A stretch of 15,444 nucleotides of DNA. Source: JBEEJZ01 sp041168905 (GTDB lineage Bacteria > Pseudomonadota > Gammaproteobacteria > Burkholderiales > Burkholderiaceae_C). Positions within the stretch are counted from its first letter, which is position 1. Each line of letters begins with the position of its first letter. Positions 7,300 through 14,698 of the stretch are shown here, in pieces. Location of the stretch: the NCBI GenBank assembly GCA_041168905.1, contig JBEEJZ010000272.1, forward strand, positions 1-15,444. Reading direction: 5' to 3'. The position numbers were made by a program, and so were the translations under genes. The notes below the pieces were generated by a model. That model was not told where the DNA came from, made no database searches, and saw only the letters and a program-made list of their open reading frames with translations.

Positions 7300-8400
7300 T
7301 CAAGACCGGCGCAAGGACTCAATATCGGGCGTGGCCACCTGCACGTCGGCACACTGGGCCCGATGGCGCAAGGCGTGGTCCATCAGCACCAGGGCCAGCA
7401 TGGCCTCGGCAATCGGCGTGGCACGTATGCCCACACAGGGGTCGTGGCGGCCCTTGGTCACCACCTCCACCGGCTGACCCGAGACATCAATGGAGTCTCG
7501 TGGCGTGATGATCGAACTGGTCGGCTTGATGGCAATGCTCACCTCCAGATCCTGCCCGGTGCTGATACCCCCCAGTACACCGCCGGCGTTGTTGGTCCTG
7601 AAGCCCTGGGGCGTCAGGGAATCGCCATGCGTCGTGCCCCGCTGCGCCACGCTGGCAAAACCGGCACCGATCTCCACCCCCTTGACCGCGTTGATGCCCA
7701 TCATGGCGTAGGCAATGTCGGCATCGAGCTTGTCAAACAGCGGCTCGCCCAGGCCTACGGGCACGCCAGACGCCGTCACACGGATGCGCGCACCGCAAGA
7801 ATCACCGGACTTACGCAAGGCGTCCATGTAGTCTTCGAGTGACTGCACGTCGGCCACCGGTGCAAAAAACGGGTTGTTGGGCACATGGTCCCAGGACTCA
7901 AATGGGATCACGGCTTCCCCGATCTGGGTCATGCAACCCTTGAAAGTGGTGCCGTACTTCTCGAACAACCATTTTTTTGCCACGGCGCCGGCGGCCACCA
8001 TGGGCGCTGTCAGGCGCGCCGAGGATCGACCTCCACCGCGTGGATCGCGCAGCCCGTACTTGTGGGTGTAGCTGTAGTCGGCATGACCGGGTCGAAAACT
8101 CTGCAAGATGTTGCCGTAGTCCTTGCTGCGCTGGTCAGTGTTCTTGATCAGCAGGCAAATCGGCGTGCCAGTGGTTCTACCCTCATACACACCACTCAAA
8201 ATTTCGACGGCATCGGGCTCGTTGCGCTGGGTGACGTGCCTGCTGGTGCCGGGACGGCGACGATCCAGATCACCCTGAATGTCTGCCTCACTCAAGGCCA
8301 TGCCCGGTGGGCAACCATCAATCACGCAGCCGATGGCCGGGCCGTGGGATTCACCAAAATTGGTGACGCAAAAAAGGTGTCCGAAGGTGTTTCCGCTCAT
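7300..8400 (-). CDS. aroC: Chorismate synthase
   Basis: This 366-residue protein converts 5-enolpyruvylshikimate-3-phosphate to chorismate, the last step of the shikimate pathway, using reduced FMN. The family signatures are intact: GESHGPAIGCVIDGCPPG at 16-33, RGGGRSSARLTAPMVAAG at 121-138, and RHDPCVGIRATPIAEAM near the end. The catalytic histidines H19 and H106 are present. The start MSGNTFGHLF is the family start; an in-frame extension to 8574 overlaps the CBS gene and is rejected. The ribosome site is weak (AGGGA about 11 nt upstream). It follows the CBS gene by 73 nt and precedes the HPPD-like gene by 74 nt, all on one strand. This places a housekeeping shikimate gene directly beside a possible dehydroshikimate-consuming pair. 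Confidence 0.97.
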   Translation of the reverse strand: MSGNTFGHLFCVTNFGESHGPAIGCVIDGCPPGMALSEADIQGDLDRRRPGTSRHVTQRNEPDAVEILSGVYEGRTTGTPICLLIKNTDQRSKDYGNILQSFRPGHADYSYTHKYGLRDPRGGGRSSARLTAPMVAAGAVAKKWLFEKYGTTFKGCMTQIGEAVIPFESWDHVPNNPFFAPVADVQSLEDYMDALRKSGDSCGARIRVTASGVPVGLGEPLFDKLDADIAYAMMGINAVKGVEIGAGFASVAQRGTTHGDSLTPQGFRTNNAGGVLGGISTGQDLEVSIAIKPTSSIITPRDSIDVSGQPVEVVTKGRHDPCVGIRATPIAEAMLALVLMDHALRHRAQCADVQVATPDIESLRRS

Positions 8401-8423
8401 GAAGGTAATTATCCCTGAGCCGC

Positions 8424-8443
8424 CTGCCGCTGATCCGCGGCAG
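8424..8443 (-). repeat. 7-bp hairpin in the CBS-aroC gap
   Basis: CTGCCGC and GCGGCAG flank six bases, giving a stem in the leader of aroC 24 nt before its start codon. No T-run follows, so it is not a standard terminator. A second inverted repeat (8469-8484, CTGCCTC/GAGGCAG) overlaps the CBS stop codon. They may stabilise mRNA ends or affect aroC translation; either is conjecture. Confidence 0.35.
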
Positions 8444-8473
8444 TACACAACGAAGCGATGACGAGAGCCTGCC

Positions 8474-8929
8474 TCAGGAGGCAGCGCCCTGTTCTTCTTC
8501 CGGCCAGTCGCGAATGTAGGCCTTGAGCATCTTGTTCTCGAAGTTCTGGCTATCCACCACCGCCTTGGCCACATCGTAGAAACTGATCACGCCCATGAGC
8601 ATGCGCTCGTCCATCACAGGCATGTAGCGGGTGTGGTGCTCCAGCATCAGGCGGCGTACGTCGTCGAGTTCGGTCTCCGAACTGCAGGTCATCGGGCTCT
8701 TGTCCATGGCAACGCCAACGGTGGAGTCGCCCACCGTGCCACCATTTTTGACGATCAACTGAATCACTTCGCGAAAGGTGAGCATGCCAGCGAGTTCGCC
8801 CTGGGACATGACCACCAGAGAGCCGATGTCTTTTTCGGCCATCAGGTCCAGCGCGCGTGACAGGGACTCGTCGGGGTTGGCGGTGTACAAGGTGTTGCCC
8901 TTCACGCGCAGAATATCGCTGACTTTCAT
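8474..8929 (-). CDS. Two-CBS-domain protein
   Basis: This 151-residue protein is made almost entirely of two CBS motifs, at about 5-60 (DILRVKGNTLYTANPDESL ... GMLTFREVI) and 72-128 (AMDKSPMTCSSETELDDV ... GVISFYDVAK). A charged C-terminal tail follows. CBS pairs bind adenine nucleotides or related ligands and act as regulatory modules. A free-standing pair like this is common in Burkholderiales and of unknown target. The start at 8929 is fixed by a strong AGGAG 7 nt upstream; the frame open to 9043 would run into the divergent metY promoter. It is transcribed divergently from metY across 112 nt and may be cotranscribed with aroC. Confidence 0.88.
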   Translation of the reverse strand: MKVSDILRVKGNTLYTANPDESLSRALDLMAEKDIGSLVVMSQGELAGMLTFREVIQLIVKNGGTVGDSTVGVAMDKSPMTCSSETELDDVRRLMLEHHTRYMPVMDERMLMGVISFYDVAKAVVDSQNFENKMLKAYIRDWPEEEQGAAS

Positions 8930-8950
8930 GGTGTTCTCCTCTCGGCCGGG

Positions 8951-8978
8951 TTGAGACAAATCTTTGGTGCAATATAGC
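8951..8978 (+). promoter_or_regulatory. Candidate sigma-70 promoter for metY
   Basis: TTGAGA (8951-8956) and TATAGC (8973-8978) are separated by 16 bases, a reasonable -35/-10 pair. Transcription would start near 8985 and give a leader of roughly 57 nt before metY. I see no SAM riboswitch motif in that leader. Confidence 0.4.
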
Positions 8979-9041
8979 CCACAATTGCCCGGATTCACCC
9001 CCGTAAATGCCCGGGTAAGGCACCAAGATTGCGAGGAAAAC

Positions 9042-10352
9042 ATGCCTGGTTACTCAGATCCCGGTTTTGACACGCTGGCCCTGCACGCAGGGGCGCAGCC
9101 GGACCCTGCTACAGGCGCACGGGCAGTGCCCATTCACCTCACGACATCTTTCGTGTTCGAGTCCAGCGAGCATGCCCAATCGCTGTTTAACCTGGAGCGT
9201 GCCGGCCATGTGTATAGCCGCATCAGCAACCCCGCCAATGCCGTGCTGGAACAGCGGGTGGCAGCGCTGGAAGGTGGCATCGGCGCGATCACCACTTCTA
9301 GTGGCCAGGCCGCCTTGCACCTGAGCATTGCCACGCTGATGGGTACGGGTGCACACATCGTCGCCAGCACGGCGCTGTATGGGGGCTCCCATAACCTGCT
9401 GCACTACACCCTGAGGCGCTTTGGAATCGAGACCACTTTCGTCAACCCGCACGACATCGATGCTTGGCGGGCCGCCATCCAGCCCAACACTCGACTTTTG
9501 TTCGGCGAGACCGTGGGCAACCCAGGGCTGGACGTGCTGGACATTCCGACCCTGGCCGGCCTGGCGCACGAGGCCCACATCCCGCTGCTGGTGGACTCGA
9601 CGCTGACGTCACCCTGGCTGATGCAGCCCTTGTCCCTGGGGGCTGATCTGGTGTACCACTCGGCTACGAAATTCTTGAGCGGGCACGGCACGGTCATTGG
9701 CGGTGTGGTGGTGGATGGCGGCAGTTTTGACTGGGCCGGCGCGCATGCCAGTACCGGCCAGTTTGCGGAGCTGGCAGCGCCTTACGAAGGCTTTCACAAC
9801 ATGGTGTTCAGCGAGGAAAGCACGGTAGGCGCTTTTTTGCTGAGGGCCAGGCGCGAGGGTCTGCGCGACTTCGGCGCCTGCATGAGCCCACACACCGCCT
9901 GGCTGATCTTGCAAGGCATCGAAACATTAGGGCTGCGCATGGCCCGGCACATGAGCAATACCGAGCGGGTGGTGCAGTTTCTGGCAGCCCACCCCTGGGT
10001 CAGCCGCGTTGGTCACCCGCTGCTTGAAAGCCACCCCAGCCACGCACTTGCGCAAAAGCTCTTGCCGCGTGGTGCTGGCTCGGTATTCAGCTTCGACATC
10101 CGTGGCAACCGCGCGCAGGGCCAACGCTTCATCGAGAGCCTGCAGGTTTTCAGTCATCTGGCCAATGTCGGCGACTGTCGCAGTCTGGTGATACACCCGG
10201 CCAGCACCACGCACTTTCGCATGAGCGATGACGCACTGGCCAGCGCCGGCATCGGCCCTGGCACCATCCGGCTGTCCATCGGGCTGGAAGACCCGGACGA
10301 TCTGATAGAAGACCTCAAACGCGCCCTGCGCGCCGCCGAAAAAGCCGTCTGA
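9042..10352 (+). CDS. metY: O-acetylhomoserine sulfhydrylase (aminocarboxypropyltransferase)
   Basis: This 436-residue PLP enzyme of the Cys/Met metabolism family joins O-acetyl-L-homoserine and sulfide to give L-homocysteine in direct-sulfhydrylation methionine synthesis. Visible hallmarks are the start GFDTLALHAGAQPDPATGA, YSRISNP at 58-64 (phosphate binding from the neighbour subunit), SSGQAA at 86-91, VDST at 184-187 (Asp to the PLP nitrogen), and the Schiff-base lysine K210 in HSATKFLSGHG. The C-terminal SIGLEDPDDLIEDL is typical. The length and N-terminus favour MetY over the shorter O-succinylhomoserine enzyme MetZ. The start at 9042 has GAGG 6 nt upstream; an earlier in-frame ATG at 8964 would lie inside the promoter. 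It is followed 22 nt later by the hydrolase gene. Confidence 0.93.
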   Translation: MPGYSDPGFDTLALHAGAQPDPATGARAVPIHLTTSFVFESSEHAQSLFNLERAGHVYSRISNPANAVLEQRVAALEGGIGAITTSSGQAALHLSIATLMGTGAHIVASTALYGGSHNLLHYTLRRFGIETTFVNPHDIDAWRAAIQPNTRLLFGETVGNPGLDVLDIPTLAGLAHEAHIPLLVDSTLTSPWLMQPLSLGADLVYHSATKFLSGHGTVIGGVVVDGGSFDWAGAHASTGQFAELAAPYEGFHNMVFSEESTVGAFLLRARREGLRDFGACMSPHTAWLILQGIETLGLRMARHMSNTERVVQFLAAHPWVSRVGHPLLESHPSHALAQKLLPRGAGSVFSFDIRGNRAQGQRFIESLQVFSHLANVGDCRSLVIHPASTTHFRMSDDALASAGIGPGTIRLSIGLEDPDDLIEDLKRALRAAEKAV

Positions 10353-10374
10353 TACGCGTCATTGGAGTCAAGCC

Positions 10375-11196
10375 ATGTACCTGAGCGTCAACAACGCCCC
10401 CACTTACTGCTACACCGGCGGCAAAGCCCACAGCGCTGCCTTGCCCACGGTGGTGTTCATCCACGGCGTGCTCAACGACCACAGCGTCTGGATTTTGCAA
10501 AGCCGCTACCTGGCCCACCATGGCTGGAACGTGCTGGCGGTCGATTTGCCCGGTCACGGCCGCAGTGGCGGCGAGGCGCCCTCCAGCGTGGAAGAGGCGG
10601 CCGATTTTGTGGGCGCCCTGCTCGATGCCGCCGGCGTGCAAACCGCTGCGCTGATCGGCCATAGCTGGGGTTCTCTGATTGCGCTGGAAGCCGCAGCCCG
10701 GCTGAAGGACCGCGTCAGTCACCTGGTGCTGGTCGGTACGGCCTTCCCGATGCCGGTGACGCCGGCTTTGCTGGACGCCTCCTTGAACGAACCTGAAAAA
10801 GCGCTGAAGCTAGTCAACGTGTTTTCGCGCAGCACGCTGGCAGCACCGCCTTCGGCCTTGGGGCCGGGCACCTGGGTCTATGGCGCCAGCCTGGCACTGG
10901 GCCGCCGGGTGTTGGCCGGCAATACCCAGGCAAATGTGTTTCACCGGGGCTTTGTCGCCTGCAACAGTTACGCTGGCGGTGCGGCGGCGATGGCGAAAGT
11001 CAGCTGTCCGGTGCTGTTTGCGTTAGGCGCTCAAGACCAGATGACGCCACCCAGGGCAGCTAAGACGCTGATCGAGATTGCACGACAGCGGCAGACGTCA
11101 GCACGGGTGCAGGTCGCGACCCTGCCTGTGGGGCACCATCAGATGACCGAAGCACCCGAAGAACTGTTGCAGGCCATCAAGCAATTTCTGGCCTGA
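10375..11196 (+). CDS. Alpha/beta-hydrolase fold protein
   Basis: This 273-residue protein has a complete alpha/beta-hydrolase core: oxyanion-hole HG at 30-31 (VVFIHGVLNDHSVW), nucleophile S97 in GHSWGS, acid D221 (GAQDQMTPP) and base H254 (PVGHHQM). The triad implies an esterase, lipase or similar C-X bond hydrolase in the cytoplasm; no signal peptide is seen. The start has TGGAG 8 nt upstream and lies 22 nt after metY, so the two are probably one transcript. The cotranscription with metY is suggestive of a role around homoserine esters, but the sequence does not resemble the acyltransferase MetX closely enough to say so. It ends 9 nt from the convergent thiQ stop, with no clear terminator between. 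Confidence 0.86.
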   Translation: MYLSVNNAPTYCYTGGKAHSAALPTVVFIHGVLNDHSVWILQSRYLAHHGWNVLAVDLPGHGRSGGEAPSSVEEAADFVGALLDAAGVQTAALIGHSWGSLIALEAAARLKDRVSHLVLVGTAFPMPVTPALLDASLNEPEKALKLVNVFSRSTLAAPPSALGPGTWVYGASLALGRRVLAGNTQANVFHRGFVACNSYAGGAAAMAKVSCPVLFALGAQDQMTPPRAAKTLIEIARQRQTSARVQVATLPVGHHQMTEAPEELLQAIKQFLA

Positions 11197-11205
11197 CAGG
11201 CCCGG

Positions 11206-11850
11206 TCACCACAGCGAAATCAACCGTCCTGCCTCTAGCCGAACCCCGTGCTTGGCCATGGCGCGGGCCTCGACCTCGTCATGGGTCACCATCAGTGTGG
11301 CCATGCCAGCGTTGCTAATGCGCTGACGAAATTCCTCACGCAGGCTGGCGCGCAGGTCGGCATCCAGTGCCGCAAAGGGCTCATCGAGCAACAAGACACG
11401 CGGCTGGGTAATGAGCGCCCGAGCCAGGGCCACACGCTGCTGTTCACCACCTGAAAGCGTCCATACCCGCTGGCGCGCCTGCGCTGCAAGGCCAAAACGA
11501 GCCAACATGGTCTGGGCCTGCCCACGAGCATCACGCTTTTTCACGCCCTGCTCCACCAGCCCGAAGGCCACGTTGTCTTGCACATCCAGATGCGGAAACA
11601 AGGCGTAGTCCTGAAACATCAACGCAAAGCGGCGGCGCTCGGGTGGCTGCATGGTGATGTCCCCGCCGTCCAACAGTACGCGCCCTGAGTCGGGCGCCTC
11701 CAGCCCTGCCAGGATGCGCAGCAAAGTGCTTTTGCCACAGCCGGACGGACCCAGCAAGGCCACAAACTCACCGGGCATCAGGGTCAGGCTGATGTCGTCC
11801 AGCAGCACGCGTTGGTCCAGGGTCTTGCGCAGGTGCTGCAGCTCAAGCAT
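11206..11850 (-). CDS. thiQ: Thiamine ABC transporter ATPase
   Basis: This 214-residue ABC ATPase energises thiamine/TPP uptake with ThiP. All motifs are intact: Walker A GPSGCGKST at 34-42, Q-loop Q80, signature LSGGEQQR at 132-139, Walker B VLLLDEP with catalytic E157, and switch H190 in VTHD. The short length, without the C-terminal regulatory domain of sugar-type ATPases, matches ThiQ. Two starts are possible. The one at 11850 has AAGGG 8 nt upstream and overlaps the thiP stop by 8 nt; the one at 11865 would add MKGCT with a poorer site. The name rests on the operon and riboswitch as well as the sequence. Confidence 0.93.
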   Translation of the reverse strand: MLELQHLRKTLDQRVLLDDISLTLMPGEFVALLGPSGCGKSTLLRILAGLEAPDSGRVLLDGGDITMQPPERRRFALMFQDYALFPHLDVQDNVAFGLVEQGVKKRDARGQAQTMLARFGLAAQARQRVWTLSGGEQQRVALARALITQPRVLLLDEPFAALDADLRASLREEFRQRISNAGMATLMVTHDEVEARAMAKHGVRLEAGRLISLW

Positions 11851-13417
11851 GGTGCAGCCCTTCATGGCCTGGTTGGCCCTGCCATTCGATCAACAGAAAC
11901 GCCAGCAGCGCCAGTGCCATCAGCACACACGACAGCACCAAGGCGGCATCATGGTGGGCCTGACCAGGGCGGCCCAGGTGCTGGTAGATCAAGGTCGTGA
12001 GCGTGACCCACTCCGGGCGGGACAAAAAGAGCGTCACCGCAAACTCACCCAAGGCGGTGGCTGCCGCAAACGCCATGCCCCGGCGCAAAGCGGGCCGCAG
12101 CAGCGGCAGCGTGACCCGCCAGAAAGTGCGCCAGGGGCTCGCCCCCAGGGTTCTTGCGGCCATGTGCCAGGAAGTGGGCATTCCGTCCAGACCAGCCGCC
12201 ACCGACTTGGCGACAAAGGGATAGGCTAGCAAGGCGTAGGCCGCCAAAAGCAAGCCCATGCTGGCCGAGGCTTCGGGGTAGAGCAACAGCAACCCGAAAG
12301 CCACCGTGACGGGCGAAGCGACCAAGGGCAAAAACGCAGCGGTGCGCCACCACAAAGAGTGCTGCGCCACCAGGGCATGGGCCAGGCCCACCACCGTGGC
12401 CATAAGCAGCGCGACAGCCGAAAAACGCAAGGTATTGAACAAGGCATCCAGTGCATCAGCCTCCAGCACCTGAGCCCAAGCGGCCTCACCTGCCTGTAGG
12501 GCGCTCCATCCGATCGCCAGCAAGGGCGCTGCACAAAAAACAAACAAGACCAGCAAGGCCGCAAAGATTGCCCCCCAGCCGGCCAGGCCACACGGCGGCA
12601 CACGCGGCACCGGGTCAGGTCGCATCGGGGTCGACAAGCGACGCTCAATGGCCGCATATGCGAGCGCAACCAGCCCCGTCAGCAACAGCATCCACAGGCC
12701 CAACACGCTGGCCTGCGCCAGCTTGAGTTCATGGGCGACCAGGGTGTAAATCTCCACCTCGATGGTCGCGTAGCGCTGCCCCCCCAGCACCAGAGCCAGA
12801 CCAAAGCCAGAGAAGCAATACAAAAACACCAGACACAGGCTGGAGGCAAGCCAGGGCAGGATGGTGGGCCACTCTACCCGCCAGAAGGCACGCCAGGGGG
12901 TGGCACCCAGGGTACGGGCGGCATCCACGCGCTGCCGACTCACTTGAGACAAGGCATCCACGCCGGCTCGTACGACCAGACACAAATTGAAAAACAGATT
13001 GCCGTACAGCAGCAGCCAGGGGCTGTCCTCCAAATCTGCCCCAAGCAGGCCGTTGGGCCCCCACAAGGTCAGCACCCCCATGGCAGCCACCAGCGTTGGC
13101 ACCACAAACGGCAACATCAGCAAACGCAGCACCCAGGAGCGCCCCACAAATTCAAACCGGGCCAGAACCCAGGCGACCGGCAAACCCACGGCTAGCGCGG
13201 CCACGCAAGTCAAAGCGGCTTGTATCAAAGACCAGGCCAGGCGCCAGCGCAGGTAGTCGTCCTGCCACAGGGTCCAGATGCCGGCGGCTGATGCGTGCAC
13301 CGCCTGCCCGTCACCAGCAAAGCCTTCCCAGGCCAGTCGCCCCATCGGCCCGATCAGCAGCAAGACCAGTGTGGCGGCGGGCACCAAGGCCAGCAGCCAG
13401 CGCACAGGCAGCCTCAT
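11843..13417 (-). CDS. thiP: Thiamine ABC transporter permease
   Basis: This 524-residue membrane protein has two homologous permease halves with about six helices each. Each half carries a cytoplasmic EAA-type loop that contacts the ATPase: GATPWRAFWRVEWPTIL near residue 171 and GASPWRTFWRVTLPLL near residue 424. The fused two-half layout is typical of ThiP and of iron(III) permeases; the TPP riboswitch upstream and the ThiB partner decide for thiamine. The start lies 4 nt after the thiB stop with only a weak ribosome site, so translation is likely coupled to thiB. Its 3' end overlaps thiQ. Confidence 0.93.
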   Translation of the reverse strand: MRLPVRWLLALVPAATLVLLLIGPMGRLAWEGFAGDGQAVHASAAGIWTLWQDDYLRWRLAWSLIQAALTCVAALAVGLPVAWVLARFEFVGRSWVLRLLMLPFVVPTLVAAMGVLTLWGPNGLLGADLEDSPWLLLYGNLFFNLCLVVRAGVDALSQVSRQRVDAARTLGATPWRAFWRVEWPTILPWLASSLCLVFLYCFSGFGLALVLGGQRYATIEVEIYTLVAHELKLAQASVLGLWMLLLTGLVALAYAAIERRLSTPMRPDPVPRVPPCGLAGWGAIFAALLVLFVFCAAPLLAIGWSALQAGEAAWAQVLEADALDALFNTLRFSAVALLMATVVGLAHALVAQHSLWWRTAAFLPLVASPVTVAFGLLLLYPEASASMGLLLAAYALLAYPFVAKSVAAGLDGMPTSWHMAARTLGASPWRTFWRVTLPLLRPALRRGMAFAAATALGEFAVTLFLSRPEWVTLTTLIYQHLGRPGQAHHDAALVLSCVLMALALLAFLLIEWQGQPGHEGLHHA

Positions 13418-13421
13418 GGAT

Positions 13422-14441
13422 TTACTTCAAAACCACCTTGGTCCAGCGCGCAATCCACTGGGCAGACTTCTCAGCGATCTGCTCGGAGGGCAGGCTTTCA
13501 AAGCTGGCTGGCTCAGGCGCATGGCGCATCACCTCGGCACGCGCAACGCCAGCCTGGGTCGGGAACATCCACATGGTGGTCTGCAAGGCTTCCTGTACCG
13601 GCACGCTGGTCATGAAGGCGGCAAACTTTTTCGCTGCCTCAGGCTGTTTGCCACCGGCGATCAAACCCACGCCTTCCATCTGGCGATACACGCCGCCTTT
13701 CAGAAAAAGGTTGCCGGTGGGCGACTCGGTGAGTTTTTCCTTGCTGTAAAACACCTCCGCCGCAGGGCTGCTGGCGTAGCTGACAACGAGCGGGTAGGCG
13801 CCGCCATTACGACTGAAGTGGGTGTAGTAGGCTTCCGTCCAGCCCTTGGAGACTTTGAGGCCGTTGGCACGCATGCGACCCCACCATTCAAAGGCCTGCT
13901 CCTCGCCCATCCCGGCAATGGTGGCCAGCAAGAACGCAAAGCCAGGACTAGAGGTCGCTGGGTTTTCGACCACCAACCATTTTTTGTAGGCCGGTTGGGT
14001 CAGGTCTTGCAAAGACTGGGGCAAGGCTACCCCTTTCTTGGCCAGGGCAGCCTTGTCAAAATTGAGAGTCACATAACCATAGTCCACTGCCGTCAGAGCC
14101 GCGCCCAAAGGGCCGGCAGCAGCCTGGCTGGGTGCCAACACGCCGGCCGCACTGGCTTTGGCTGCCAAGGTGTTGTCTATGCCGTAGACCACATCGGCCA
14201 CAGGCCTGGACTTGGTCAGAATCAATTTGTTCAGCATTTCTCCGGCGTCGCCGCCCTTGATGAGGCTCAACTTGACGCCAGCGTCCTTCTCGAACTGAGC
14301 GAGCAAGGGCTTGGGCAAGTCAAAGGAGTCATGCACCATCACCCGCAACACAGGCGCTGCGGCCCAGGTGTTCAGATGCAAGAAAACGGTCGTGGAGAGA
14401 ATGCCGGCGAGAGCCAGCCGGGACAAGTTGCGACGCTTCAT
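13422..14441 (-). CDS. thiB: Thiamine-binding periplasmic protein
   Basis: This 339-residue substrate-binding protein delivers thiamine or its phosphates to ThiPQ. It has a signal peptide (MKRRNLSRLALAGIL..., likely cleavage near AAA at 27-29) and the ThiB-type motifs VMVHDSFDLPKPLLAQFEKD and VADVVYGIDNTLAAKA. These are followed by the mixed alpha/beta lobes with YGYVTLNFD and LVVENPATSSPG. The start at 14441 has AAAGG 6 nt upstream. It is the first gene of thiBPQ, with a TPP aptamer about 80 nt upstream, which fits thiamine repression. Confidence 0.95.
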   Translation of the reverse strand: MKRRNLSRLALAGILSTTVFLHLNTWAAAPVLRVMVHDSFDLPKPLLAQFEKDAGVKLSLIKGGDAGEMLNKLILTKSRPVADVVYGIDNTLAAKASAAGVLAPSQAAAGPLGAALTAVDYGYVTLNFDKAALAKKGVALPQSLQDLTQPAYKKWLVVENPATSSPGFAFLLATIAGMGEEQAFEWWGRMRANGLKVSKGWTEAYYTHFSRNGGAYPLVVSYASSPAAEVFYSKEKLTESPTGNLFLKGGVYRQMEGVGLIAGGKQPEAAKKFAAFMTSVPVQEALQTTMWMFPTQAGVARAEVMRHAPEPASFESLPSEQIAEKSAQWIARWTKVVLK

Positions 14442-14444
14442 GTT

Positions 14445-14481
14445 TGCCTTTCAATGCGCCAGCACAGAGCGCCTGAAGGCA
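14445..14481 (-). promoter_or_regulatory. Possible Shine-Dalgarno-sequestering hairpin of thiB
   Basis: In the leader after the TPP aptamer, TGCCTT (14481-14476, minus strand) is perfectly complementary to AAGGCA (14450-14445), which contains the thiB ribosome site. An adjacent C-G pair could extend the helix past one bulged base. The same upstream segment can instead form a small local hairpin, GCCT-TC-AGGC. No T-run terminator is present between aptamer and gene, so control at translation is the natural reading. The pairing is seen by eye only. Confidence 0.45.
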
Positions 14482-14521
14482 CAGGGACCACCGCTTCTCG
14501 TCAAAGGGCAGACCCAGGCAA

Positions 14522-14601
14522 TCACGCTCCCTACGCTGGCATGACCCAGATCAGGTGAGTGGGGTATTTCTCAGTCCGCTAGCAGCGGACACCCCCGGTG
14601 A
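14522..14601 (-). promoter_or_regulatory. TPP (THI-box) riboswitch
   Basis: The minus strand holds the conserved TPP aptamer parts in order. They are GGGGTG after the 5' P1 strand, a 7-bp P3 stem GTCCGCT/AGCGGAC with a 3-nt loop (14590-14574), CTGAGA (14574-14569), ACCC, CCTGATCTGG (14555-14546) and ATGCCAGCGTAGGGA (14542-14528). P1 can close with TCAC (14601-14598) and GTGA (14525-14522). TPP binding would repress thiBPQ. A TAGAAT at 14614-14609 could be a -10 placing the transcript start at about the first aptamer base, but no good -35 is seen. Confidence 0.95.
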
Positions 14602-14636
14602 GGCGCGAATTCTAAGGCCAGCAACAAAATGGCCAT

Positions 14637-14679
14637 AAAAAAGGCCCCACGCCAGCAGGGTCGCTGCCAACGTGGGGCC
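14637..14679 (-). terminator. Rho-independent terminator of icd
   Basis: On the minus strand GGCCCCACG (14679-14671) pairs with CGTGGGGCC (14651-14643), a 9-bp GC-rich stem. An inner CAGC/GCTG stem can form in the loop, and six T follow. It lies 20 nt after the icd stop and isolates the thiBPQ leader from icd transcription. Confidence 0.9.
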
Positions 14680-14698
14680 CTAGTCAACGAAGACCGCT

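Noticed and set aside
7226..7303. TTG-initiated extension of the HPPD-like protein
   Set aside because: No ribosome site, non-family sequence, while the ATG at 7225 has GGAG at good spacing.
8424..8443. Rho-independent terminator between the CBS gene and aroC
   Set aside because: The stem is present but no T-run follows on the minus strand.
8401..8574. N-terminal extension of chorismate synthase
   Set aside because: It overlaps the CBS gene in another frame; MSGNTFGHLF is the standard AroC start.
8979..9041. SAM-responsive riboswitch in the metY leader
   Set aside because: The short leader has repeated GCCCGG segments but I cannot build any known SAM aptamer from it.
13278..14558. Long plus-strand open frame (426 codons) opposite thiB and thiP
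   Set aside because: It is antisense to two well-supported genes, has no recognisable domain and a composition rich in Gln, Gly, Arg and His typical of GC-rich shadow frames.
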